Positions 1 to 11,500 of a DNA stretch of 64,000 nt are shown piece by piece. The translations under genes were made by a program, and so were the position numbers. The notes below the pieces were generated by a model. That model searched no databases, was not told where the DNA came from, and saw nothing but the letters and a program-made list of their open reading frames with translations. Position 1 is the first letter of the stretch. Every line of letters begins with the position of its first letter. Origin of the DNA: Marsupella aquatica. Its lineage: Eukaryota > Marchantiophyta. The stretch is from contig OZ316892.1 of NCBI GenBank assembly GCA_973895155.1, positions 8,184,001 to 8,248,000 of the forward strand, read 5' to 3'.

Positions 1-2357
1 TAAATTAGCCAAAGAGTTCGGACTTTGCTTGAACTTTTTCCACTAGTATTGTTTCTAATTGGTCCTCGCAAAGGAGGTACTTCTTACCATGTCATGAGGA
101 GTTTCTTCAAAGGGCTGAAATCCAAAATCATGTACTCATAGTTTCTTCGTCTAAAGCCGAAGCAAGATATTCATGCGGAAGATCATCCAGTCAGTTCGCT
201 AAACCTCGGGTGGTTTGCATTCCTGGGATAGGAAGCCCTTAGGAGCCTAGGAGGGTACCGAACTTTACTTTCCACAATATCTTTCGCTGGAATACAGGCT
301 GCGGTTTAGGGTATACCGCAGGTAGTTTAGAAGCAGAATACCTTAGAAGCAGAATTGGGGCAATACAGGGAAGAAAAGAAGTAGTCGTCCTCAGGCAAGG
401 GTTACCCTCCACAAGACTAGACAACGTTATTACTAAAGCAGATATAGTGCAATGTAGCAACAGAGCACTCCCAAGGGATTAGGCACAACACATACATCTT
501 GCCAGGCTCACGACATACATAGCGAACCTCATGCAAAGGAATACATCGATAATCTCCCAATTCAGCTCGTTAGATAGACAAGATTCACGAGGATCTGTAC
601 ACAATGGATGCAGGCAAAAGTATTGCAGGTCATTTGAGACAAAAATTTGAATCATATAGTACATGCATGCATCATCCGTGAAACTTCTCGATGGTAGCTG
701 AAAAATGGGACGTACTGTGCGCGTATACAGATACACGAACCACTGAAAATAATCAGATACTGTACATGAACTACTGAACCCTGAACCCTTGGTAGACAAG
801 CTGGATCAGGTAGATGAACAGTGCTCTCAATTGTTCAATAGTTCATATATCCGATTCGGCATGTCAACCAAGGGTTCCCTATCCCAATCAATCCGTGTCT
901 ATAGTACCTCAATAACTCTCAGAAAGTATGCAAGACCTTCCGACCAAGTCCCGAAGCTTGCTTGTTCGTTGGTCTCACCAATAACTTTCAATTCGTCTGC
1001 CAACAATAGCCATCTGAGTTCAGCCAATGTCGAGGTCCAGAATTGATGACTTTGACTAGATATTGGAGGATGTATATTAAAATTCAAGGATAAAAACTTG
1101 ATCCAAACTCATAACAGTTTTGTGGACGGTTAGCTACTTGCTACTTGCTACTTGCTATTGAGTTTCAACTAACATCCTATTTGAGATGCTTCTCTAACCT
1201 TCAGAATAATCTGAATGCTTCAATAGGTTAAGAAAATAAAGAAGCGGTAACGTCAGTAACTCACATGATCTTGGAATAGAAGATGATGCAAAACATTTTT
1301 CCACTCGCGTCATATTCTGCTCCTGGATCTGCAGGATAACTGGGAAGCGGGTACACGATAAAGTCAACAGGGATGCATTGTCTGTTCTCTTTAGACAACA
1401 GACACTTGTCTTTGAAGCGTATTCACTGGGGACAGACAGTTGTTTCTCCGGATGACGTTCAGTTGCGCGTATACAAAACTACAGACATGGACGAATGACC
1501 AAATGATCACCGTCCTATTATCGCAGATCATGCAGATCAAGACGATACAGGGTCGTTACTTTCATAAAGATTGAATGGAGTGCCGTTCTCCTCATATAAA
1601 GAGGATTTGCGTGTGGCGCATTTAGCTCTCGTTATCGCCGCGACTGTAGGGATAGATGCCGAAGGCCTATGCCTGTTTTCTGTCTTGCCACCGAGGAGAC
1701 TTGCAAAATATGCTGGTGATATTACTTGGTGGCATGCATTTCTACTCCACCATGCCTACGAGATTAGTGTATCGTAGTTAGCTATATCCCTCCAAAACTT
1801 TGCCAAACGATTTTATTTTCTTCAATTGAGCTGCTAATCCCTCTTAATTTCAAGGATTTCATCGGGATGAGGCCCAGACTTAAGTGGCAATTTTTAACAA
1901 GACTCGCACCAATGAGAGTGTCAATTTGTACCACACGCCGTACTTCAATTTCTGTTGAATATAGCTTTCCATTTGTCCTACTTTTGGCCATTGACGGCGA
2001 TAATGCCTCCATCCCTTGTCCTTCTTTGCTGATCTGAGCAATTTAAAAGTTCATTGCTTCATTCATTATTCTCTTACTTTGAATCATTCTTCAATCAGAG
2101 GCTCTCTAGACCAAAACCAAAGAGCATTGCGCAGGATAAATACCAATAACACGGCAGAAAAGAGACAGAATGTAACAGGTGCAATACAAAATTCCAAATG
2201 TCGAAGTGCAAGATTCGAAGGAGTCAAACTCACCAGTGGTCGGGCACAGACCCTGTTGCGTACAGATCACTTTGAAGCATCACAGTCGCAGACTAGGAAT
2301 CCCGGTTCCAACACCAAAAGTACTACGGCAGACTCTGACAAGAGACCGTCTGCTTCG
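1..2357. other. Sequence downstream of the ARF-GAP gene, no gene recognised
   Basis: No open frame here resembles a known family, and none shows codon structure that joins across plausible splice sites. The last few hundred bases before 2358 should include the 3' untranslated region of the minus-strand ARF-GAP gene. A tiny tandem run of a 7-base CTACTTG unit sits at about 1133-1157. Nothing else stands out. Confidence 0.5.
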
Positions 2358-4739
2358 CTACGATAGCATTGAAAAAAGCTCTTCATCAACTAGTGCTCCC
2401 GACTTCAAGGCACAATCCAACGGAGTCTTGCCCCAGCCGTCCACTGCCGAAGCAACCGCTCCCCGCATTATTAACAATTTCGCACAGAAGTACTTGCCAT
2501 GTGTAACAGAATGATGCAGGGGGCTTCTCCCATATCCATCGCGCACATTCACTTTCGCGCCATGCTGCAGAAGCAGCTCCACCATAGCCGGATCCCCAAT
2601 TTGGCACGCCACATGTAGCAACGTGCACCCTAGCAAGCTCTCCTCAAAGTCCATCTTTCCGTTCGTGCCTTCTATCGGCGGAGGGGACCGTCGTGATTCA
2701 CTCCCGCTCCGGACCAACCCCATGGCCTGCTCATAAGTCGTGCTGGGGTCACCAGAGTCATTAATAAATAGCCGGAGAGCCACCTCCTTCTTGCTCGCCT
2801 GAACAGCATTCCAGATCCTGCAGGCTATGGACGTCCTCTGAGGGGACATGCCCCCAACCGATCGAAGGAAGCGTCTGTCCACATATTTCAAGTGTATGAA
2901 CCTCTCCTTCAGGACAATCGGATCTGTCGGCATTGGTTTCGACAACAATTCCTTTTGCTCCAAGTGGACACTCGGCCGCCTGTCGAACCTCGGAGTCCCG
3001 GGGGTCGCAGCTAGCTTTTCCTCCCAAATTGAGTTCGCGACGGCATTGCCGACGGAGAGGAAGTACGCTATCACGGACGGCTCCCATACCTTCACGTCGA
3101 GTGTCAGAGACCGCATTTTCGAAATTTGTACGCCGAGGTTGCGGTGAATTCCCGCACACTCAATGCAGAGGAGGATGCCCAGATTGAGAGAGCCCCAGTC
3201 GGGGTCGGGGGAGCCACAGTCGGCGCATACCTCGTTCCCGGGGATGGCACGAAGGATATCTATGGGCCGCTCTTGGCGTGGAAAGTAGCGCCCGGCTTCG
3301 GAGCTTTGCCGCCGTGAGGAACTTCCGAGTGTGCTTGCCGTGTCTTCAAGAGAGGACTGGTCGTGGTCCAGAGCGAAGCTGCTTGAGCAGCTGGTCATGG
3401 GCCTATCTTCCGTAATTTGAGAGTTCAACAGGGAGGCAATCACGGCGGTAATCTTGTCGATCCAATCCATTCTGTCGAGCGCATTTTCGGCTTGCAAAGT
3501 GTAACTCTTCAAGGGGGAGATGATGCGGAAACAGAATCGTAAATCCGTCTGCTCGGCGTCCATTTTGATGGTCGACGTGAGAAGATTGACAGTGTGGTGG
3601 GCAATAGTCTTCTCGTCCGTCGGCTTGCCCCACTGCTTCCGATAATAGTACAGTTTGCCAAAGCTATCTAACACGAAGAACCTCCTTTTCCAATCCCCCC
3701 GCAAGTTGGTCGAGCGTTTCAAAAGATAACCCTGCTTAATCGTTTGCACCCTCCCCCCGGGGGTGGATTGCATCACTGCCTCGATAACTTTGTGCGAGCT
3801 CTTCCCCACGGCCTGAATTCCGTCCCCCGAAGTCGAAACCTCTGCGCCACTGTATGACCTCTGATTTTCCCGCTCCATATTTCTAGTGAACTCCTGCATC
3901 CTGTCGGCGAGAGCGGCCTGCTCGTAATTTGCCCTCTGCCTCGACTGCTGGGCGTACGTCAGAACCTGATGAATGTAAGGCTCCATTTGATGTAACAGCT
4001 CGTAGCCCTGCTTGAAATACCGGAAATGGGCGTCCATGCATTCACTGACGGCTTCGAGGAACTCGAATTTCTTCTTGGCCTCGAGGTTAGAGAGCGCGGA
4101 AACGAGATTGAATCGCGCTTGCTCGAACGCGCTTCTGGCATTTCGGAGGTCGTCCTCCGCATCGGCAACGACGTCATGTTTGGCATCTTTACGAAGGTTG
4201 AGGAATCGGACTCGCACCTGGTCGTAGTGGAGGCTCGACTTCTCGAATCGCTTACGGAGTTCTTTGACGTCTTGAAGATCTTGGTTGACGAATTGGGTGA
4301 GGCGGTCCTCGAGCGTTTGCTCTACCTGAGATCGGAGGACCTCTTTGTAGGTACCGATCTCGCGTAATGCGATGGTGAACTTCGTCATGACAGGACCGCC
4401 GACCGCGATGCTGATGGGGTCGTCCAGCCCCCCGCCGAAGCATTCCAGGGCGTTGGCGAAGGCAATATCCCCATCGTACGCTTCGCCGAGCTCTTCCGTG
4501 TATTTCCGGCAGCCCTTGTGAAATTTCTGGCATCGCTCCCTGAGAGCCTCGGCAGTCTCTTCCAGAGCCAAGATCTGCTTCCTGAACATAGGCGAATCAT
4601 CTAGCTTGGAAAACTGCATGTCCGCCCCCAGTCCTCCTCCTCCTCCACTTCTCGGACTCTTCGAATTGGACTTGAGATCTCTTTTCGAGTCTGAGAGAAC
4701 GGCGGCGTGGTGATCCCACCGAAAGCCCACCGTACACAT
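2358..4739 (-). CDS. AGD: ACAP-type ARF GTPase-activating protein (BAR-PH-ArfGAP-ankyrin), intronless
   Basis: The 793-residue protein has the domain order of plant AGD1-AGD4/VAN3 proteins, which stimulate GTP hydrolysis on ARF GTPases at trans-Golgi, endosomal and plasma membranes. A BAR region spans about residues 41-270. A PH domain spans about 331-437 and includes the IKQGYLLKRS start. The ArfGAP zinc finger has C505, C508, C525 and C528 (CX2CX16CX2C) and the arginine finger R533 in IHRNLG. Ankyrin repeats lie at about 700-780. The family normally begins at the equivalent of Met41 (MQFSKLDDSPMFRK, ATG at 4619), so residues 1-40, which are basic with a glycine run, may be an extension or untranslated leader. 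The whole coding region is one exon, whereas angiosperm members are split by many introns. It looks intact. The family call is firm; the exact member is not. Confidence 0.95.
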   Translation of the reverse strand: MCTVGFRWDHHAAVLSDSKRDLKSNSKSPRSGGGGGLGADMQFSKLDDSPMFRKQILALEETAEALRERCQKFHKGCRKYTEELGEAYDGDIAFANALECFGGGLDDPISIAVGGPVMTKFTIALREIGTYKEVLRSQVEQTLEDRLTQFVNQDLQDVKELRKRFEKSSLHYDQVRVRFLNLRKDAKHDVVADAEDDLRNARSAFEQARFNLVSALSNLEAKKKFEFLEAVSECMDAHFRYFKQGYELLHQMEPYIHQVLTYAQQSRQRANYEQAALADRMQEFTRNMERENQRSYSGAEVSTSGDGIQAVGKSSHKVIEAVMQSTPGGRVQTIKQGYLLKRSTNLRGDWKRRFFVLDSFGKLYYYRKQWGKPTDEKTIAHHTVNLLTSTIKMDAEQTDLRFCFRIISPLKSYTLQAENALDRMDWIDKITAVIASLLNSQITEDRPMTSCSSSFALDHDQSSLEDTASTLGSSSRRQSSEAGRYFPRQERPIDILRAIPGNEVCADCGSPDPDWGSLNLGILLCIECAGIHRNLGVQISKMRSLTLDVKVWEPSVIAYFLSVGNAVANSIWEEKLAATPGTPRFDRRPSVHLEQKELLSKPMPTDPIVLKERFIHLKYVDRRFLRSVGGMSPQRTSIACRIWNAVQASKKEVALRLFINDSGDPSTTYEQAMGLVRSGSESRRSPPPIEGTNGKMDFEESLLGCTLLHVACQIGDPAMVELLLQHGAKVNVRDGYGRSPLHHSVTHGKYFCAKLLIMRGAVASAVDGWGKTPLDCALKSGALVDEELFSMLS

Positions 4740-5252
4740 TATTAGAGGTGGAAGCTGTTATTCAAAACCCTACGGGTTCTCAAACTTCGCATCCGCTGCT
4801 CCCTTACGAACTCACCCTACAAACTTTACTCCTTTCCAAAACCCTTCCACCCCGAAAAATCCTCGTCGCATCCAACAGCCAGCGAGCTAATCTCCCATCA
4901 TCCGATCGCAGATTACCATCGCAGCAGTAAGAACCTGGCGTGAACGGTCGGGAATTGGCTGAAACTTCCAAGGATAGTAGAATCAATGTGGAGTAAAACC
5001 TCTGTAGAAAGGACAATAACTTTACTCAGCGCACCCTAAACCACGAGAGGTCAAAAACTATCTCCTCTCAAACGTCTTTTTGCCTCGTCAGCTAGATGCC
5101 AAACGTGTGTCAGTGACAGACTCGAAAATCTCACAGCCCCACCTTCACCAGGAGAGGACAATTACCGCCTCCCTTATCTATCTATCTACTTTGTTCTTCG
5201 TTTTTGCCTTGAAAAAACTCATTGAGATTCATCCAAAAAGCCAGCATACAAC
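4740..5252. promoter_or_regulatory. Putative divergent promoter between the ARF-GAP gene and a small plus-strand gene
   Basis: The 513 bp separate two start codons that point away from each other (ATG at 4739 on minus, ATG at 5253 on plus). The stretch should hold both 5' leaders. I see no firm TATA box or other decisive element, so its role as a shared promoter is inferred from layout alone. Confidence 0.35.
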
Positions 5253-5570
5253 ATGGGTGGCCCACAACAGGGGGTCAGCACACCAGAGGTTGGGGAGTCA
5301 AGGGGACCGGAGAGGCCGGTACCAGGCAGTCAGGGAGCCAAACAAGACATTCAACTACTGCAGAAGGAGCTCCTTCTGGTTTGTTCTTCTTTCCCTGTGA
5401 TTGCTCCAGATGAATGGACATGCCATTCATTCCATTTCTAGCACAACCTCGAAAGGCTACAAATCCACAGATGGCAAAATTCATTCATTCACGATAGAGA
5501 GGAAACCGAAGAACTGATGAACCGCCTGTCTGCCAGGCTGGTCCAAAGTTTAGCACCGGCAACACAGTAG
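5253..5570 (+). CDS. Possible two-exon gene for an 84-residue helical protein of unknown function
   Basis: Exon 1 (5253-5378) begins at ATG with MGGPQQGVSTPE and has a Pro/Gly-rich start. Exon 2 (5442-5570) continues with HNLERLQIHRWQ and stops at TAG 5568-5570. Joined in phase 0, they make a protein whose C-terminal half is strongly helical and charged, with the KELLLHNLERLQIH and EETEELMNRLSARLV stretches, as in a short coiled coil. The intron would be 63 nt with a GTTTGT donor and a good TTTCTAG acceptor, shorter than every other intron seen in this window (about 115 nt and up). Without splicing the frame ends at 5441, giving 62 residues. I do not recognise the family. The smooth continuation of helical sequence across the junction is the main support. 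Confidence 0.4.
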
Positions 5571-8500
5571 AGTACACTGCTGTGTACTATTCACCCAACC
5601 TACCGACATTTCATTAATAATAGTTTGCACGCGGTGGAGACCAAAATCACCAAATACCTCTCTCAGGTTGAATGATGATGATGTAAGCGGAAAGACCAAA
5701 GAAGCAAAAGCAGGAGAAGAAAGGAAATGAAGATCATGATGGACAAGCGAATAAAGAACATGATGAAGAAATTAAGATCTAACAGATCAAAGGAAGTACA
5801 AGAAGAAGCAGGATATAATTCTCATACCAGAATCAAGACGCCACAGATGTCACGAAAAACTGCAGTCGAAAATCACAACATTAGCCACAGACACCTCCAG
5901 AGCTCACTAAAGATCGCGGCAAATGCTGATACGAGACTCAAATCGCATCCGAACCGGGTCCATGACTCGAGATCCAGTCCAAACCAGAAAACGAGCAGCA
6001 ACCGAACTCGACCGGCGCAGCGCCTAAATGATGATCCGTAGTCGTCGTCGTCGTCATTCCAATCCAGACCACGCCCTTGGTTCGCACCTCGAAAACGAAT
6101 CGCCTGATATTAATTAACCTCCCAATGCGCACACAGCTCCTCCGCCTCCTCCGCTACCGCCACCACAACCAGCTCACCTGCTTCAACAGTTTCCACCGTT
6201 TCTCGATCAATCGATCCAGCTCCCCATCAAATCGACCAGTAGTGCAAACGAAGGCACATCTACTTTTCCGCCGAATCGCCAAATCACCTAAAAGCTTCAC
6301 GAAATGACAAAAGCAAAAGCTATCCACACTCCGCCCAAAGACAACGATAAAAACTCCCCGGGCCGCGTAGGCTTTGGACTAGACCAAACGACATTGATCG
6401 ACGTAGACTAACAGTCTACCCTATACTACACTAGTCTAGACTCCACTCCTTCAGTACAATCACAACCGAAAATGCACGGAAAGTACCGAGGAGAGCAAAT
6501 TACTGCGGTACTGTTGGTTTGTGGGCAGCACGAAGAAGATGCTTAGCTCGAAGAAAAAGGCAACAGACGAATCGAATCGATCGATCGAAAAAATTCATCG
6601 ATCAACGAGGGAAAGTGGAGGCCAACACACATGCACTGCAGCTCATAGTGACATAGTCTCATACGGATCGATTTCACTTTGTCAAAACGGAGTTTGCGGA
6701 TATCCTGATCGAATCACATGCGTGCACTCCACCACGGCAATTAATTAATGGCCTGGACCGCACGCGACGAATTGGAGTGACAGTTTGACACTTTCTTCAG
6801 ATTGCCGCTTCTTTTCATGGATAAAGCGAACGTCCACTAACAAGTAACTTATTCTTACCATCGCGAGCGAGCAACTGGGTTTTTACTCTAGCTAAATATG
6901 GAACGCCTTGCTGTTGTCTTCCTAACCTATCTATCCCGAAAGAAGACGATGGCGATGATGACGATGATGGCGATTATGTAGCGATGACGCGGACGAATTT
7001 GGCGGTGTTTCGCCGTTAATACAGTAAAGTTATCGGCGTCCGCTAGATTATCCACCAACCAAGCGTGCTCCCAGTCTGCCACAGTGCCACTGGATGAGGA
7101 TCACTCGGTGATGAGGATCACTCGGTATAGTGCTCCACGATCGGATTCACATTACGGCGTCTCAGAGGTTCGACGTTGTGGATGAGTACTTTTGACCATA
7201 TATAAATGGTCATAGCACTTTCCCAAGGTTATGCAAAAAAGAAAATTGGTTTTTCTTTTTACTACCCAATACAATGATTTGTGGTCATGACATATGACCA
7301 ATCTTTATGGCAAAAAGTTGTATCATGAATTTTACATTTCATAGCTTTTCATGTTCCTTAACTAAAAGTTAAATTCCATCAGATTTTGAGCTTTTGGTTA
7401 GTTAGTGCGAAGGGTTGTTCTTGATTGTAGAATAGGTCTCAATATTGTTGACCACACTTTTTTGAGGGGCATTCTAATGGGACTCCCCCACTCAGTCAGG
7501 GACACAACTACTTAGGGCACACAATTTTGAAATGAAACAATCTTACTTGCCTCTGGTAGCATCAATGCCCATGCCCACATCAAATTAAGTGAACAACGCA
7601 GCAAGGGTCACTGGATCACAAGAAATCCCACAGGCAGCTGGTGTGGACCACTCTCGTGTGCACTCTTCCCTTGTTAGCCTGCACCCAAGAACTTGTTTCT
7701 AGGGCGGCCAAAAACTAGGCCTTCACAAATATAGCGACCCATGTTTGTTCTGGCGGCTGTTTCAGCTCTGGTTTCCCTGAGCCTTCATGGCACTTAGTGG
7801 ATTCAGACCTGTGTTGAAGGTGTTTTCATGGCTCTAAAGTTATGGCCAATGTATTGGCCTCTTGGTTTGCATTCCCAATACCACCTCTCTGTTTGTCTCT
7901 GACCTGGAAGCCTAGGATTTAGGCTAAAACTGGCCCACTCATTTTGGTATGGGTGACGTTGTGTTAGAGTTAACCTCTCTTCATCGAACTAGAGTGCCTG
8001 ACATATAGAGGGGCAAGGGAGAGCTCCTAGATTGCTAGCTTAGCTCCTTGACAAGATCCAAGATTGCTAGCATAGTTCCTAGTTTGCTCCTCCAGTTGGA
8101 GCAAAATAGGAGCTAATCTTGCAATCTCGGAGCTTGTACTTGGAGGCTTGGTGTGGGTCTATGACCAAAACATAACAAAGCCTTGGCATTCTTGTGGAGG
8201 TAGCCTTGACTAAGGATATCTACATATCTCTTGTGTCAATGGGTGCATGCCTGCTGGTCTCCCGTGTGTGACGTTATTGAAATTCTGTACCGACTGCTGG
8301 TCCAGTAGTTCTTGTAAAGGCTAAAAGGCCCCCTCAAAACTTCCCAGTTACAACAAGTGATGATTTTTTTGCCATCTGAGATTTACTTGGTTGACACTCT
8401 TTTCTGTCTAGTACATACTTTCTCACTTTTTCAATTTTGTCCCGAACTCTGCCTTGGAATAAAATAAAAGGCAATATACACCAGTTGTCAACTCCACCAT

Positions 8501-11500
8501 CCTCGGGAAGCAGGGAAACAGATTGCAGCACATACGGTTGTCAAACAAGATGTGCTTTTTCCTTATCATAGTTCTCCAACAAGATCTGCTTTTTCCCAGT
8601 CATTTAATTAAGGAGTACTGAGGGCTGCATTGTTGAATGCTACTACATGCGAGTTGGCTGTAAAGAGAAATGGGTTCGGCTGGTTTCTCCACTTGTCACC
8701 ATGAGAAATTTTTGATTAATTATATTTGGTATTGCCTGTTCTTGAGTTGACCATGTCGTTGTCACTGTTAGAATCTAGCAAGAAATTTGCATGGAAAAAT
8801 ATAGAAAACAAATTCATTAAGAACCTTCAGTGAAGCACATGCGGCAGCTTCTTTAGCAGGCAAAGAATTGGCCTCCATGACTGCCACCCATGTGCTTCGT
8901 CTCCAGCTAGAGTCATTGTTGGACAACCAAACAGTTAAATAACAGAAATAAGCTTCAAGCTTTCCATACAACATTCACAATAGGAATAACAAGGAGTAGG
9001 ACAGAGTATGGGTTGTTACATGTGGGTCCTTGTCCCCTGGCACTTCTGTGGCCCTCTACTACTTGTTGAAGTTCCTTTTCCTTTTTGTTCTTTTCAATAG
9101 AATTCATGGTTTCTGGGCCCAAGGCCTTGACAGAGTTTATGTTACGGTTCCTTGGGAATTCATTTATAATAACCCCTTGAGTCCAGTTCTTAGATGTTCC
9201 CCTCTGACCATATTTATTTAGGCTATAAGAGACTGAACTCCAATTTTCCAAGTGCAAGTGCTGTGTCTGTAAAGGGCTTTGGTCTCAATGTCACAATGTT
9301 TGACCTAGCAAGTGGAATAGATCAAGCACTTTAGCTTTATACCAAAGGAAAGAGGTGAACCTATCTGAGTAAATGTGAAGGTTAAGATGGCACATGCGGG
9401 TTCTGACTGTCCATCCTAGCATCAATTTTAATGTCATGGTTATTATGGAGCTTCTTTTTTGAAATTGAGCACAGACTCAAGATTACCTTATAAAAAATAT
9501 CTTTCTCCCGACCAACCCCCATGAGATTTTGGGTATGTTGACTTAAGGTCTATCAAAGTATTTGGATCACTCTCGGTCCCATCAACTAACACTTTTCATT
9601 TGGGGGGTCTATCAAGCATAACTTCTTTTCTTAAGCCATTCTCAAAAACCAAGAGGAGTAGTGCAGTTAGGGCTGCTTGCTATTTACACCTACAACAATG
9701 GTTCCCTAGTAACAATACTTACTGTTGCACTTGCATGTACCGTGAATCGTGTTGAGTGGCACAATAAAGTGGGTGGAAAGAAACAAGTTTTTGCACAGGG
9801 ACATGATTTCTCTATCGCCTCTCCCCACAATTATCGACACACTGACGTGGCTTTGCAAGAAAAAGTCTTTGGTATGGAAGACTATGTTTAGAGAATATAT
9901 ATCATTAGGCGAACAAGTGGCCTGTTTTGGTGAAAAATAGTTACAATTGCCTCCACAGTCTTGGGAAGCCACCCCTTACCCTAAGGGGTGGGCCAGTGAC
10001 CAGGTCGCATTGAATGGAAAGTGCTGAAAAAGAAGACACTGACCACATCTTTAGATAGTCTAAAGTTTGGCCTAATCTGCATCAACATTCCCCAAGGCCC
10101 ACTGTAGGATTCATAGTTTCACACGTAAACGGCTGACACCATCCTTCTGAAGTCAACAGAGGCCAGTCACTGTAGTAGAACAGCACAGATGGAATCTAGG
10201 TGCAAAATCTTGAAGTGGCTAGCCAACATCACAAAGGTTTGATAAGTGCCTTCCAAAATTACCCAATTTGTCCTTGTAGAAGTCACCCATACGTCCCCAG
10301 TGATATTGAAGTAGGTTTAAGCATTTGCTCAGTTTCCATCTGGGTTGTCAAAGTCCATCCAGGCAATATGGAAGGATGAGATTTTTCATTAGACATGATG
10401 CATTTGGTAGTCAACCTTGCTGATGACTAAGTTTTCTTTTGTTCGAAGGCCAAAACTGTGTTTGAGCAATGAGTAGGGTTAAACGAAACCCAAGATCATG
10501 TATAAGTCCTTTTGGCTGCGATTTGTTTTTTCAGTTTGGGGTCATGGAAGGTTGGGCCAGTCACTTGTGTAAAATACTACAGTGATGTTGACAGCATTGT
10601 GTAGATTGACTGATTGAAGAAACCCTTGAACTTTTGGCGGTGGGATTCTAGTTATGGGTCAAGGAAGATTTGGAGAATCACATATGTAGTTAAAGTCATG
10701 TTTACAGGGTATTGTGTGATATAATGATGCTCTGCATAGTACACATAATAGCCTAATTTTTAATTTTTTTTACTAATTTTAGTTACACTAAAGGAGAATT
10801 TCAGCAGATCCAAATCTTGAGAGTGCATTTTTCTCTAATGAAAGAGAAAAACAATGAATGGCATTAAGATCCAGTCGACATTATTGTGTCTACAACTCTA
10901 AATGCGCCTTACGTCTTAGTGAACAAGTGGACATCTTACACATTAAAAGTCTCACTTTACTTTATGGCCCCCGCCCCTCTCCTGACAGTCCTGGCCTCGA
11001 GTTCAGAGTCACTAACAACACAAAAGTGCTCTCTGGAACAATTATGAGGAAAAGGCACTGTCTGACTTACACGAGAGGCTTCTCACCTTATAGTATCCAG
11101 ACCCCATAGCCCTGTGCCTCTGTGCTTGGCAGTCCTGTCTACACTACAAAGTCACCCTTTGTCCTTGGCAGTCCTGTCTATACAACGAAATCACCCATGT
11201 CCTCGTCTGTTGTGATTCGACAGTGAAGTTCTAATTGACTAACCTTAGCCAAAATGGCAGCATTTGATAAGGGCTGTCAACTATACCAAGGAACATTTTT
11301 ACATTGATGGTTACCCAATTTAGTTTGACAATTCCAACTCTTTTTCTTGCCAAGATGTAAGAGTATAAAATCTATTTATGCAAGATCTAATCATCCAAAT
11401 CTAATGTAAAGTGATGACTGCACTCAAATAGCAGCCACCTCTTGCGACAAGAAACTGTTTGAATTTGCTGTTAATTACACTTTTCTGCAAAAATCACTAA

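Noticed and set aside
2016-2514. Plus-strand frames overlapping the ARF-GAP 3' end
   Set aside because: They overlap or adjoin the well-supported minus-strand gene and have no motif.
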